Numbered from the stretch's first letter, positions 16,303 through 25,073 are shown. The stretch: 57,809 bases of DNA from Pseudomonadota bacterium (GCA_023419375.1 JAEZYD010000059.1:1-57809), one strand, 5' to 3'. Notes: generated by a model from the sequence alone, not told the origin. Translations and numbers: made by a program.

Positions 16303-18177
16303 TTACAAGTAGTTGTGTAAGGGGCCGCCCGGCGCTGCCAGGGCTTCCACCTTGCGTATGACCGCCGGTTCCTCTTCCAGTGGGGGGGCATGGAAGGGCT
16401 TCAGGCGTGCGTCGATGACCAGCGGCGCTTCGCACGACCAGTGCCTGGCCCGTGTGGCGGCATGAGCGCCATACACGTCTGTGGCCGGGTCTGACCGGGT
16501 GAAGGCCACCCACAAAAAATTATCCAGATTCGCGGCGCAAAAGTCCGCATCGTCCGCCATTATCACAAGCGGGAAGGCCTCGCGCCCCGGCCACTGGGCC
16601 AGAGCCTGCGCAAGCGCTTCCATCTGCGGGTCGGGCTGGCTGCGATCAAGGGCATGCCTCGGCCCGCCTATGGCAACAAGGCCGGGGCCGCACACGCGCA
16701 CCGGGCCAAAACCATCCGGCAGAGGCGGCAGGTCTGCGGCAGTGCCGGAAAGTTCGCAGCCAAGCTCCCGCCGTTTTTTACCGGCAGAGGCCCACACAAG
16801 CTTGGAGCCTTCGTTAAGGGCGCTGCCCGTGTAGTCCAGCGTATCATTGGTGCTGCGGGTGATGAAGTGCAGATCGCGCGAAAAATCAACCCGCTCCAGC
16901 AAATGCCGCAAAAAGGCGGGCACATCGCGGGCGGTGAGGCCCGGCGCGTCCTCGTGCGCCACAAGAAAAACATACTTTGCCAGGGCCGTCTGGGTGGTTC
17001 CAAGCAGGTGCAGGCCCGCAGTGATCAGTTCGCGCGGGCGGCGCTCATTCTCATAGGGCGTATAGCGTTCGCTGCCCACGGCCAGCAGCAGCGGATGCAC
17101 CCCGGCTGCGTCCACGGCATGCACATCGCACACGCCCTGAAAAACCTGCGGCACCAGCGGCCCTGTGAGTTCATGGATAAAGTCGCCAAAGACCGTATCC
17201 TCCTGCGGCGGACGGCCCACGGCGGTAAAGGGCCAGATGGCACCTTTGCGGTGGTGGACGGCGTCCACCTTGAGTACCGGGAAGTCATGCGCGAGGCTGT
17301 AATAGCCCACATGGTCGCCAAAAGGCCCCTCAGGCTTGCACTGGGGCAGCACGTGCCCGCTGATGCAAAAATCCGCCTGAGCAAGCACCGGCAGGGGCAG
17401 ACCCGGCACTGCGGCCATCTCTGTGCGCCTGCCGCCGAGCAATCCGGCAAAGCGCAGTTCAGAAAGCCCTTCGGGCAGGGGCATGACCGCAGCCACGGTG
17501 AGGCTGGGCGGCCCGCCCACATAAATATGCACGGGCAGGGGTTTGCCCGTTTCCAGAGCGCGGGCGTGGTGCGCCCCTATGCCCCGGTGGATCTGATAGT
17601 GCAGGCCTACTTCGTCCGCCGCGTACTCGTTGCCGCCAAGCTGCACACGGTACATGCCGAGGTTGGAGGCGTCCGCGCCGGGCTTGGCGGGGTCTTCGCT
17701 GTACACCAGAGGCAGGGTAATGAAGGGGCCGCCATCCATGGGCCAACAGACAAGCTGGGGCAGGTCGGCCAGCTTGCACTGGCATTCCAGCACCGGAGCC
17801 GCTGCCGCCGCCTGTTCCGCGCGCACCCGGCTCACGCTCGGCAGCATGTTCAGCAGGCCGGGCACAGCCTTGAGCGACTGCAAGGGGTGCTTCATGGCTG
17901 CTGCCGGGTCGGCCTTGGCGGTCAGCACAGCCTCCACCGCAGGCAAACTGCGACGAAAAATAAAATGCAGGCGCTCACGCGTGCCAAAAAGATTGGAGAG
18001 CATGGGAAAGGGCGTGCCCTTGACCCGCGTAAACAGCAGGGCCGGAGCCTTGGCGCGAAAGGCGCGCCGCTGGATGGCGGCCAGTTCCAGATGCGGATCA
18101 ACCTCGGCGTCAATGCGCACCAGATGGCCGTTGGCCTCAAGATCAGCCACGCATTCCTGAAGATTGCGATAACTCAT
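16303..18177 (-). CDS. UbiD-family decarboxylase
   Basis: 624 residues, at the long end of the family. Opening LQECVADLEANGHLVRIDAEVDP and the conserved FTRVKGTPFPMLSNLFGT are typical of UbiD/MqnP-like prenylated-FMN decarboxylases. A central GPFGDHVGYYS and a Glu-rich segment fit the active site. In this kind of anaerobe the likely role is decarboxylation in menaquinone (futalosine route) synthesis, but other aromatic acids are possible. The start ATG overlaps the stop of the Nudix gene by 4 bases (ATGA), with AAGGA 7 bases upstream. Confidence 0.88.
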   Translation of the reverse strand: MSYRNLQECVADLEANGHLVRIDAEVDPHLELAAIQRRAFRAKAPALLFTRVKGTPFPMLSNLFGTRERLHFIFRRSLPAVEAVLTAKADPAAAMKHPLQSLKAVPGLLNMLPSVSRVRAEQAAAAAPVLECQCKLADLPQLVCWPMDGGPFITLPLVYSEDPAKPGADASNLGMYRVQLGGNEYAADEVGLHYQIHRGIGAHHARALETGKPLPVHIYVGGPPSLTVAAVMPLPEGLSELRFAGLLGGRRTEMAAVPGLPLPVLAQADFCISGHVLPQCKPEGPFGDHVGYYSLAHDFPVLKVDAVHHRKGAIWPFTAVGRPPQEDTVFGDFIHELTGPLVPQVFQGVCDVHAVDAAGVHPLLLAVGSERYTPYENERRPRELITAGLHLLGTTQTALAKYVFLVAHEDAPGLTARDVPAFLRHLLERVDFSRDLHFITRSTNDTLDYTGSALNEGSKLVWASAGKKRRELGCELSGTAADLPPLPDGFGPVRVCGPGLVAIGGPRHALDRSQPDPQMEALAQALAQWPGREAFPLVIMADDADFCAANLDNFLWVAFTRSDPATDVYGAHAATRARHWSCEAPLVIDARLKPFHAPPLEEEPAVIRKVEALAAPGGPLHNYL

Positions 18178-18704
18178 GAATGCGTCCTTTCCCCGCTGGT
18201 TCCGGTTGCTCCGGCAACCGCGTCAAATGGTGGCTGTATGCCGGCAAGCGTCCGCTTGCCAGCGAGTATGGCCTTGAAATCTGCCAGAATCTGCGCATGG
18301 TCAAAGACCAGCGGCTGCGGCAGGGCATCCAGAGGATAATATGCCGCATGGGCCGCATCATCCCCGGCGCACAAGGCTTCGGGATTGCGCGGCCTGCCTG
18401 TGAAAGCCACGGTCAGCGTGTGCTGCCGGGGGTCACGGTCAGGCCTGGAATACACGCCCAAAAGCCCGGTCAGCTCCACATCCAGCCCGGTTTCTTCACG
18501 CATTTCGCGCACTGCGGCGGTTTCCGCACATTCGCCCTCTTCAATAAAACCGCCGGGCAGGGCAAAGCCCACCGGTTCGTTGGCGCGTCTGATGATGACC
18601 ACCCCGCGATCAGGCGAATAGATAACCACATCCGCCGTGGGCGTGGGATTTTTGTAGCTGGAATACGACTTGCCGCAATGCGGGCAGACAACCTGGCGTT
18701 TCAT
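18174..18704 (-). CDS. Nudix hydrolase with N-terminal zinc ribbon
   Basis: 176 residues. CPHCGKSYSSYKNP at the N-terminus looks like half of a zinc ribbon. The Nudix box is complete: GGFIEEGECAETAAVREMREETGLDV, given by G48-type glycine and the REMREETG core, near residues 45-70. These enzymes hydrolyse nucleoside diphosphates linked to another moiety; NADH-type substrates would suit the downstream nadE, but this is a guess. GGAG is 6 bases before the ATG at 18704; a longer frame upstream is not supported. It is translationally coupled to the UbiD-family gene. Confidence 0.85.
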   Translation of the reverse strand: MKRQVVCPHCGKSYSSYKNPTPTADVVIYSPDRGVVIIRRANEPVGFALPGGFIEEGECAETAAVREMREETGLDVELTGLLGVYSRPDRDPRQHTLTVAFTGRPRNPEALCAGDDAAHAAYYPLDALPQPLVFDHAQILADFKAILAGKRTLAGIQPPFDAVAGATGTSGERTHS

Positions 18705-18825
18705 GCGTTCTCCGTATGGTTCGCGCCACTGTGCGCAACTGCCGCATACTAAGCCAGCATGCCCCGCGCCGCAAGCGTGGGAAACAAATGCCGCTGTGCA
18801 GCTATTTGCCGCCTCCGCACGACGA

Positions 18826-18854
18826 TTGACAAAAATGTATGGATGCCATACTAA
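18826..18854 (+). promoter_or_regulatory. marR promoter with overlapping palindromic operator
   Basis: TTGACA (18826-18831) and TACTAA (18849-18854) are 17 bases apart. Between and overlapping them is the palindrome GTATGGATGCCATAC (18837-18851), with 6-base arms around ATG. A repressor bound there would block RNA polymerase. The same 15-mer, with one mismatch, recurs at 19419-19433. Confidence 0.7.
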
Positions 18855-18860
18855 AAATCC

Positions 18861-19400
18861 ATGAAAAATGACTGCCATAAAAAAACCGCCGTTGAACTGC
18901 GCATCCAGAAATCCATGATCAAAACTCTGGGGCATGCTGCAGCCCACTCTACGCGCAGCGCGCAGGTCAGCATCTCGCTGCTGGGCATAGTGACCCGGTT
19001 TTATGAACTTGAGCGCCAGTGCAGCAAATTCAGTACAGATGTGGACATCCACCTGGCGGAAATTCATACCATCATGGCCATTTACAACAATGCGGGCATC
19101 CATGTGGGAGGGCTGGCCGAGCTATTGGGCGTTACCAAGGGCAGCGTTTCGGAGCTGTTGCGCAGGCTGGAGCGTAAGGGGCTGGCCTGCAAGGCCAAGG
19201 ACCCGCTGAAAATGACCCGCCTCAATGTGTTTTTGACGGAAAAAGGCAAAGCAGCGCATGAACAGCACATGGCTTTTCATTCACAGCTTGATTGCATGGT
19301 GGATGACGCCATGGGAATACGCAAACAGAATGAAGTCGCTGATATTGCAGACTTTCTCGAAAAACTCCTTGCGAAGCTGAACTCGATGGAGGTCAAGTAG
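18861..19400 (+). CDS. MarR family transcriptional regulator
   Basis: 179 residues. A winged helix-turn-helix is visible in residues ~70-125 (IYNNAGIHVGGLAELLGV, then VSELLRRLERKGLACK), with a wing ending in TRLNVFLTEKG. MarR dimers bind short palindromes and release them on ligand binding or oxidation. The palindrome inside its own promoter and a second copy before the methyltransferase gene suggest autoregulation and control of that gene. The leader is very short: the -10 element ends 6 bases before the ATG, so the transcript may be nearly leaderless. Confidence 0.88.
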   Translation: MKNDCHKKTAVELRIQKSMIKTLGHAAAHSTRSAQVSISLLGIVTRFYELERQCSKFSTDVDIHLAEIHTIMAIYNNAGIHVGGLAELLGVTKGSVSELLRRLERKGLACKAKDPLKMTRLNVFLTEKGKAAHEQHMAFHSQLDCMVDDAMGIRKQNEVADIADFLEKLLAKLNSMEVK

Positions 19401-19418
19401 GCTTTTCTGGTCATTAAT

Positions 19419-19433
19419 GTTTGGCATCCATAC
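19419..19433. promoter_or_regulatory. Second copy of the MarR operator-like site
   Basis: GTTTGGCATCCATAC is the reverse complement of the marR-promoter palindrome apart from one base (14 of 15 match). It lies between the marR stop and the methyltransferase start, so it could serve as a second operator. Confidence 0.6.
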
Positions 19434-19445
19434 GTTATCTAGACA

Positions 19446-19460
19446 GACCGAACTTCGGTC
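19446..19460. promoter_or_regulatory. 15-base inverted repeat in the methyltransferase leader
   Basis: GACCGAACTTCGGTC has 7-base arms around a central base, just downstream of the second operator copy and 14 bases before the methyltransferase ATG. It may be another protein site or a small hairpin next to the ribosome binding site. Confidence 0.45.
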
Positions 19461-19474
19461 ACATGCGAGGTATC

Positions 19475-20122
19475 ATGAACACTGACAAGGGTACTGCTTT
19501 TAACGGTCTTGTTTCTGGACAGAACTACGATATTTTTGCCCGATTGTTCGGGCTGAATGCGTCTTTTTATGAGGCGGCGGTCAAGGGTTTGGCGCTTGGC
19601 CCGGAAATGTCGGCTCTGGATCTTGGCTGCGGCACAGGTTCCCTGACTTTTGCGCTTGCCGCGCAATCCTCGCCCCAATGCCGCATCCATGGCCTTGACC
19701 TTGCCGAAAACCAGATCGCCCGCGCACAATATCGCCAGAAAGATTATCCCAACAACATTCACTTTAGCGTAGCGTCCATGGACGAAGCGTGCTTTCCTGA
19801 CGGCACGTTCAGCATCATCATGACCGCCATGGCGCTGCATGAGGCAAATCCCCAAGCGCGGCGCACTGCCATTGCCAATGCCGCGCGAATGCTTGCCCCT
19901 GATGGCATTTTTCTGCTGGTAGATATTGCCCGCCCACGGCTGCGGGGCCTGGGCCTCTTGCTCTATCCCTTTGTCATGACTTCGCCAAAACATAAGGACG
20001 CCCTGACTGAAGCTTATGCTGACATCTGCGCCGCGCACGGCCTGTCCCGGCGTGAAGACGGGTATTTGAATTCTCTTGTGCGCAGACAGGTTTTTGTAAA
20101 AAACGCGGCCACCGCAGCGTAG
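19475..20122 (+). CDS. Class I SAM-dependent methyltransferase
   Basis: 215 residues. SAM-binding motif I is LDLGCGTGSLTFAL (residues ~50-63), with an acidic residue at the end of the next strand (IHGLDLAENQI) and the later motif FSIIMTAMALHEA. It is similar to UbiE/Methyltransf_11 type enzymes. The substrate is unknown. Start at ATG 19475 with GAGG 5 bases upstream; upstream in-frame ATGs are less well placed. It sits downstream of marR on the same strand and behind a copy of the marR operator, so it is a likely target of that regulator. Confidence 0.82.
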   Translation: MNTDKGTAFNGLVSGQNYDIFARLFGLNASFYEAAVKGLALGPEMSALDLGCGTGSLTFALAAQSSPQCRIHGLDLAENQIARAQYRQKDYPNNIHFSVASMDEACFPDGTFSIIMTAMALHEANPQARRTAIANAARMLAPDGIFLLVDIARPRLRGLGLLLYPFVMTSPKHKDALTEAYADICAAHGLSRREDGYLNSLVRRQVFVKNAATAA

Positions 20123-20134
20123 CCCGTCAGGAGG

Positions 20135-20818
20135 TCACTCCAGAACAAAACCTGCGGCCTCAAGAGCTGCGGCACTCACTGCCCCGGCCCGCACTATCCG
20201 CAGCCGCCCTGCTCCGCCATCCCCGCCGTTCAGCGGCTCCACCACGGTTGACGGCAAGCCGCCAGCGGGCAGCGGCCCGCCAAGAGCCAGCGGCAGGGGA
20301 ACTTCTGCCTTTGCAGCCTGCGCCGCGCATCCGGCAGGGCACGGCATGCTCTGCGCCATACGTTGCAAGGCTTCCAGCAGGGCCGGATCAAGTTCGTCTG
20401 GGGAGCATACGGACGCACCGCCGCTGAGGTTGGCGCTGCTTGCCGTGAGCGCGCCGCCTGCCTGCTCCGCCAGTTGCGCAGCCAGCGGATGGGGCGTCAC
20501 GCGCACCGCCGCAAGCCCCTGCGCGTTGACCAGCGCCGGGGGCAGACAGGAACGCGCGGGCAGCAAAACCGTGAGGGGGCCGGGCCAAAAGGCCAAAAGG
20601 CCCCTGGGCATGGCGGCAAGTTCCGCCACCGCGTCCACCTGGGCCGCATGCGCCGCCAGCAGAGGCAAGGGTTTGTGGACGGGGCGCTGCTTCAACTGAT
20701 ACACCCTTGCCACGGCTTCTGCATTGGCGGCAAGGCAGCCCAAGCCGTAGAACGTCTCCGTAGGAAACACGAGCACGCCGCCGTTACGCAAAAAGCGCGC
20801 CGCTACCGCAAGCTCCAT
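20135..20818 (-). CDS. Threonylcarbamoyl-AMP synthase (Sua5/YciO/YrdC family)
   Basis: 227 residues from the chosen start. VLVFPTETFYGLGCLAAN and the Lys-Arg-Pro segment QLKQRPVHKPLPLL are the hallmark motifs. The family makes threonylcarbamoyl-AMP for the t6A37 modification of ANN-decoding tRNAs. ATG at 20818 has AGGA 7 bases upstream. An earlier in-frame ATG at 20887 would give 250 residues but has no clear ribosome site and would overlap the start codon of rlmH on the other strand. Gly-rich C-terminal extension of about 30 residues. Confidence 0.85.
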   Translation of the reverse strand: MELAVAARFLRNGGVLVFPTETFYGLGCLAANAEAVARVYQLKQRPVHKPLPLLAAHAAQVDAVAELAAMPRGLLAFWPGPLTVLLPARSCLPPALVNAQGLAAVRVTPHPLAAQLAEQAGGALTASSANLSGGASVCSPDELDPALLEALQRMAQSMPCPAGCAAQAAKAEVPLPLALGGPLPAGGLPSTVVEPLNGGDGGAGRLRIVRAGAVSAAALEAAGFVLE

Positions 20819-20885
20819 CCCGGCATCCTGACTGACACTGCATTCAGCCGCGCCATCTGCCATATTTAACGAAACATGAGAAGAC

Positions 20886-21359
20886 ATGACTGGCAAACCC
20901 TTGAAATACATAAGTGTGGGCAAACTGAAAACGCCGTTCTGGAAGGATGCCGCAGCCCACTACACCACGCGCATCACCCGCTGGCGCAAGCTGGACATAA
21001 GCGAAGTGCGCGATGGCGATTCCGCCCTGCCGCAGGATCAGCGCAACGCCCTTGAAGGACGCCGCATCATTGAGGCCCTCGACCCGCAGGACATAGCGCT
21101 CGTTCTTGACGAACGCGGCCAGCACCTCACCTCGCCCCAGCTGGCAGATCTGCTGCGCCAGATGGATCACGACGCCCGGGGCAGAGCCTGCTTTATCGTG
21201 GGCGGAGCATGGGGGCTGGATGAAGCCGTGCGCCAGCGCGCCAGCCGCTGCATCAGCCTTTCGCACATGACCCTGCCGCACGAGCTGGCCCGCGTGGTTC
21301 TGCTTGAGCAGCTTTATCGGGCGGAATGCATCCTGCGCAAGGTTCCGTACCACCACTAG
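20886..21359 (+). CDS. rlmH: 23S rRNA pseudouridine-1915 N3-methyltransferase
   Basis: 157 residues, standard length. It is a SPOUT-class enzyme with the knot motif FIVGGAWGLDEAV and the C-terminal segment LSHMTLPHELARVVLLEQLYRA, ending in VPYHH as in the family. It methylates the pseudouridine at helix 69 of the large ribosomal subunit. It is divergent from the yrdC-type gene. Confidence 0.95.
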   Translation: MTGKPLKYISVGKLKTPFWKDAAAHYTTRITRWRKLDISEVRDGDSALPQDQRNALEGRRIIEALDPQDIALVLDERGQHLTSPQLADLLRQMDHDARGRACFIVGGAWGLDEAVRQRASRCISLSHMTLPHELARVVLLEQLYRAECILRKVPYHH

Positions 21360-21384
21360 AGGTCTGTCTCTAACAGCTTCTTTT

Positions 21385-21498
21385 GTCCAACTGGCTGCGT
21401 CAAAAGGTTATTTTTACTCCAGTCATGTACCGTACGAGTACACTTCTTTCGCAAAAAACCTTTTTCCTTGCCCTTGGCGCAAAATCATCCAGTTAGAC
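21385..21498. repeat. MITE-like imperfect palindromic element between convergent genes
   Basis: The ends GTCCAACTGG and CCAGTTAGAC are inverted copies with one mismatch. Inside are a second pair (AAAAGGTTATTTTT and AAAAAACCTTTTT) and a central TGTAC-CGTACGA-GTACA core. The 114 bases can fold into a long interrupted hairpin. It lies between the ends of rlmH and the convergent oligosaccharyltransferase gene, so it may also act as a bidirectional terminator. No second copy was found in this window. Confidence 0.6.
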
Positions 21499-21539
21499 TG
21501 CCCTTGATTGCGCATGCGGCGGCCCGCAAGCGCAACCGC

Positions 21540-23996
21540 CTACAGAACCTCGTAAATCCTGGCGAACACGTTGTCGTACACCAGCTTGAAATAGGGCGAG
21601 ACGCGCGGATCCTGCGGGTCGCCCACCAAAAGCTGCACCATCAGCGAATTGTACAGGCCCGCATCCATGGCAAGCTTTTCGTCCGTTACGCGGTTGAAAA
21701 GAAAGTTGATATTGCGGCGCTTGGAAAGGAATTCGTGCTGTTCCTCGGGCGTTGCCGAGGGATGTGCGTCAAACCAGTCCTGAATATAGTTGCGGCGCGT
21801 CACGCCGGTCTCTTCAAACACACTGATGGAGGAGGCATAGATGGCGCTGCTGTTGCCCTCAAGCCGCACCTCGCCCGAATCGAGCTTGTAGGCAAGGGCC
21901 TGCGGCACGATGGAAAGCGCCCCGCCTTCGCCCGTACGGGTAAGAAAATTCCAGTTGCCGAAGTTGCTTATCCAGAAGCCAAGCCGCAGCATTTCAAAGC
22001 TCACCACCACATAGAGCCGCCCCTTGTTCTCAATGAGCGGGGTTTCGGGCGAGCGCAGCTTGTCCATGAGGGCCTGCGCGCCTACACCATCCAGACCTTC
22101 AAACACGTTGCCCGGCTCGTTGCCGCACTGGGCCGTATAGCGGATGATCTGGCGCGCAAAGCGCGGGTTGTCTGTGGCAAAAACCGCTGCGGGCAGATAG
22201 AGGGACGGCCCCGCATGCTGCGCTCCATCAGCAATGGTCTGCCGCTGGGCAAAATGGTTGGCGGCATAGCCCCAGTCCCACCACAGCCAGAGCATGGCAT
22301 CGGGCGGGGTCATGGCCTTGGCGCGCGAAAGGGCTTCTGCATGCCGACGGTTGATGATTGGCCCCTGCGACATGGCCGGGATCATGTCGGCAAAAGGCGC
22401 AACCAGCAGGGCCAGCAAGACGCCGCTGGTCAAAATGCCCGCCACTGCGCCGCGCAGATCCACGCGCAGCAGCCTTTGCAGCAGCCAGTAAAAGGGCAAG
22501 GTCAGCCCAATGGCCATGATGGGCGCGCCAAACATGACCATGCGGCCCCCCATCTTGACGCTCAGGATGCCCAGCGCTGCCAGCGGCAGCAAAAAGAGCG
22601 CGCCCGGCCTGCGTATGACCACCAGGGCAAAACCCAGCAGACCAAGCACCGCCGCTTCCATCCAGGGATGGAAGTAGGGAAAAATCTCGATGATGCCCAG
22701 ATCCTGCACTTCAATGATGGACTGCGCCACCGAGGGATATTCCAGCGAAAGCCCGCCGCCAGTGCTCTTCACATCGCCAGAATGTTTCACATAAGCATTG
22801 ATGTGGTTCACAATGGACGTGAGAATCTCGCCCTGAAGCATCAAAAAGCCCACGCCCGCCAGCAGGAGGGCCAGCAGCCAGGGGCGGCACAGCAGGCGAC
22901 GCAGGCGGTAGCCTGTCCTTGTGCCCGCAGCCAGCAGCAGCAAGCTGAAACTTAAGCCCCACGGCCCCGCCAGAGTAGGCAGGGCGTAGGCCATGCTGCC
23001 CAGAAGCAGCAGGGCGCGCCGCCCGCGCGGGGCCATCACCATGCTCATAAAGGCCAGCAAGGCCACATTGTAGCGGATCAGATACGGAAAAACAGAATGC
23101 CATTCCTGCGTCCACCACGAAACGACGCCGGAACAGCCAAGCAGCACGACCCACTGCCAGCGCAGGGGATTGCCCATGTGCTCCGCCTGTTTGAGGCGCG
23201 GCGTCCAGTGGCCCTCGGGCTGATTGCGGGAAAAAAGGCGGCGCAGGTTCATCACGCCGGAAGTCATGGAAAGACGGCGCAGCACCATCCCCGGCAGCAG
23301 CATATAGCGCATGGCCCAACTGGCCGGGGCAAGGGTCATGAGCAGGGGAAAGAACAGGGTTACGAGGTCGGTATCGTAAAATCCCAGCAGAGTGCGGGCC
23401 AGAAAACCCGGCGCAATGGACGTGAGTATGCCCGCCGCAACGCCAGCTTCAATGCTGCCCAGCGCCCAGACCCAGGCAAAGGCGATAATAGCCACAAAGC
23501 TCGCCAGCAAGGCAGGAAACCAGAAGGCCACGGCAGCGGGGGAAGTGCCCACGAGGTCGGACATGGCCTTGAGCATCACAGACATGGGATGCCCCACGGC
23601 AAGGCCGAAATCTTCCGCCCCGGCCACCCATGTGTAGGCATCGTGCGTGGCCAGAAGCCACTCGTTGCCAAGGCGGTATTCCGGGTTTTGCCAGCAGGGC
23701 CATTCCAGCATGCGCAGGGCAAAGGCAAGGGCAAGCGTCACCAGCCCCCAGAACAGCCCCCTCGCCCAATACCGCCCGGAAGGCAGCGAGCGTTTGCCGC
23801 CATGCAGCCCTGCGCCGCCAGTGGGCAACAGTGCCCCGCCGGGCGCTGCATGTGAGTCGGCGGGCTGCTCCGCACAGGCTGATTCCGCAGCAGGCAGCGC
23901 GTCAGATTCGGGTTGCGGCTGTCCGGTGCGCCGGTTTTCGTCTGCAGTGTTTCCGGCAGGCGCGGCGCTGGCAGAGGCATGGTCTGCGGGGTGCAT
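21540..23996 (-). CDS. STT3/PglB-type oligosaccharyltransferase
   Basis: 818 residues. It transfers a lipid-linked oligosaccharide to protein asparagines. A cytoplasmic, low-complexity N-terminus of about 70 residues precedes about 13 membrane segments and a C-terminal periplasmic domain. The first external loop has LLATHDAYTWVAGAEDFG, with the acidic residue expected to bind metal, and a second acidic motif is FYDTD. WWDWG (the WWDYG signature) is near residue 572. ATG at 23996 has GGGAG 6 bases upstream; an earlier in-frame ATG is less well supported. No glycan-assembly (pgl) genes are adjacent; the nearest glycan genes are the GT-C gene at 10.5 kb and the GT2 gene at 55.8 kb. Confidence 0.9.
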   Translation of the reverse strand: MHPADHASASAAPAGNTADENRRTGQPQPESDALPAAESACAEQPADSHAAPGGALLPTGGAGLHGGKRSLPSGRYWARGLFWGLVTLALAFALRMLEWPCWQNPEYRLGNEWLLATHDAYTWVAGAEDFGLAVGHPMSVMLKAMSDLVGTSPAAVAFWFPALLASFVAIIAFAWVWALGSIEAGVAAGILTSIAPGFLARTLLGFYDTDLVTLFFPLLMTLAPASWAMRYMLLPGMVLRRLSMTSGVMNLRRLFSRNQPEGHWTPRLKQAEHMGNPLRWQWVVLLGCSGVVSWWTQEWHSVFPYLIRYNVALLAFMSMVMAPRGRRALLLLGSMAYALPTLAGPWGLSFSLLLLAAGTRTGYRLRRLLCRPWLLALLLAGVGFLMLQGEILTSIVNHINAYVKHSGDVKSTGGGLSLEYPSVAQSIIEVQDLGIIEIFPYFHPWMEAAVLGLLGFALVVIRRPGALFLLPLAALGILSVKMGGRMVMFGAPIMAIGLTLPFYWLLQRLLRVDLRGAVAGILTSGVLLALLVAPFADMIPAMSQGPIINRRHAEALSRAKAMTPPDAMLWLWWDWGYAANHFAQRQTIADGAQHAGPSLYLPAAVFATDNPRFARQIIRYTAQCGNEPGNVFEGLDGVGAQALMDKLRSPETPLIENKGRLYVVVSFEMLRLGFWISNFGNWNFLTRTGEGGALSIVPQALAYKLDSGEVRLEGNSSAIYASSISVFEETGVTRRNYIQDWFDAHPSATPEEQHEFLSKRRNINFLFNRVTDEKLAMDAGLYNSLMVQLLVGDPQDPRVSPYFKLVYDNVFARIYEVL

Positions 23997-24172
23997 GGCG
24001 TTCTCCCTAAGGATCATGGTCCTGTTCATGCTGGCAGGCAGATGACGGCAAAAAGTTCTGTGCGGCGTTTTTTGGACCATTCATGCACAGAACAATCACC
24101 TGCGCGGGTCGCCCGGAACTTTCGGCGGGATTTGCGGGCCAATCCTTGTCAGAACATTCAGGTATAGGTGCC

Positions 24173-24865
24173 CTAGCCAGCCCGATGCGTTGCGGCATCA
24201 TAGGTCAGCCGCTCGGCCTCTGCGCTGGGTGCAAGCGCCCAGAACCAGCGCGCGTGCCCGCCAACAACATAGGAGTGTTGCTCCAACAGACGCCAGGGCG
24301 CTGGCAGTTCGCTGGGGGCTGGCTCAAGCGCCAGCACGACCAGCGCGCCATTATCGTGCAGCCTGGGGCTGGCAAGGTCAAGCAGTTGCCGCCAGGGCAT
24401 GAAGGCGCGGCTCAGGATGCAGTCCGCCTTATAATACTGCCCCTGGAAAAAATGCTCCACTGGGCCTCTGAATACGTGGGTGGAGGGCAACTGAAGGCGG
24501 GAAAGTACACTGGAGATGAACAGGGCGCGCTTTTCGCGCACTTCTATCATATAGTATGCGCCGCGCGTCCAGGCCATGCGCAGGGGAATGCCCGGCAGGC
24601 CCGCGCCCGCGCCAAGATCCCAGCACAGGGGAGCTTCGGGCAGATTGAGCTTGTCCAGAAAGCCGGCCAGATGAAAACTGTCCACCGCCAGCCGGGTAAG
24701 CATATCCTGCCAGGTGTGCGGGCCGACCAGATTCATGGCCTTGTTCCACTGGCAGAGCATTTCAAGATATTCCGCCAGCGGCTCCAGAGCCGATTGCGGC
24801 ACTTCCGCGCCCGAGGCCGCAGCCAGACGCGCCAATTCTTTTCTGTCAACCGATTGTCGCTGCAT
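24173..24865 (-). CDS. rsmG: 16S rRNA guanine-527 N7-methyltransferase
   Basis: 230 residues. WNKAMNLVGP and the SAM motif CWDLGAGAGLPGIPLRMAW, followed by EVREKRALFISSV, are typical of RsmG (GidB), which methylates G527 in the decoding region. AAGGA lies shortly before ATG 24865; an in-frame start 30 codons earlier was rejected for lack of a ribosome site. It lies upstream of the oligosaccharyltransferase gene on the same strand, about 175 bases away. Confidence 0.93.
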   Translation of the reverse strand: MQRQSVDRKELARLAAASGAEVPQSALEPLAEYLEMLCQWNKAMNLVGPHTWQDMLTRLAVDSFHLAGFLDKLNLPEAPLCWDLGAGAGLPGIPLRMAWTRGAYYMIEVREKRALFISSVLSRLQLPSTHVFRGPVEHFFQGQYYKADCILSRAFMPWRQLLDLASPRLHDNGALVVLALEPAPSELPAPWRLLEQHSYVVGGHARWFWALAPSAEAERLTYDAATHRAG

Positions 24866-25073
24866 GATCCTTTCCTGCGCTTGTTCGCCCGTTGCGGGCC
24901 TTTCCGGCGTTTCTGCCGGGTTCACTGTCATATCCCCGCAGACCGGGACTTGCAAGCCCTGCGCCGATAACGTAAAAAAGAGGGCTTGCGCGCAATGCGC
25001 ACCCTAAACGAACCCAAGGCCGCAAGGCCACGCCAATGCGCGCACGTGCGCGCCACTGGAGGATAAACCCCGC

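Noticed and set aside
16654..18339. 561-codon plus-strand frame opposite the UbiD-family gene
   Set aside because: No motif was seen, and it covers the conserved coding sequence of a decarboxylase.
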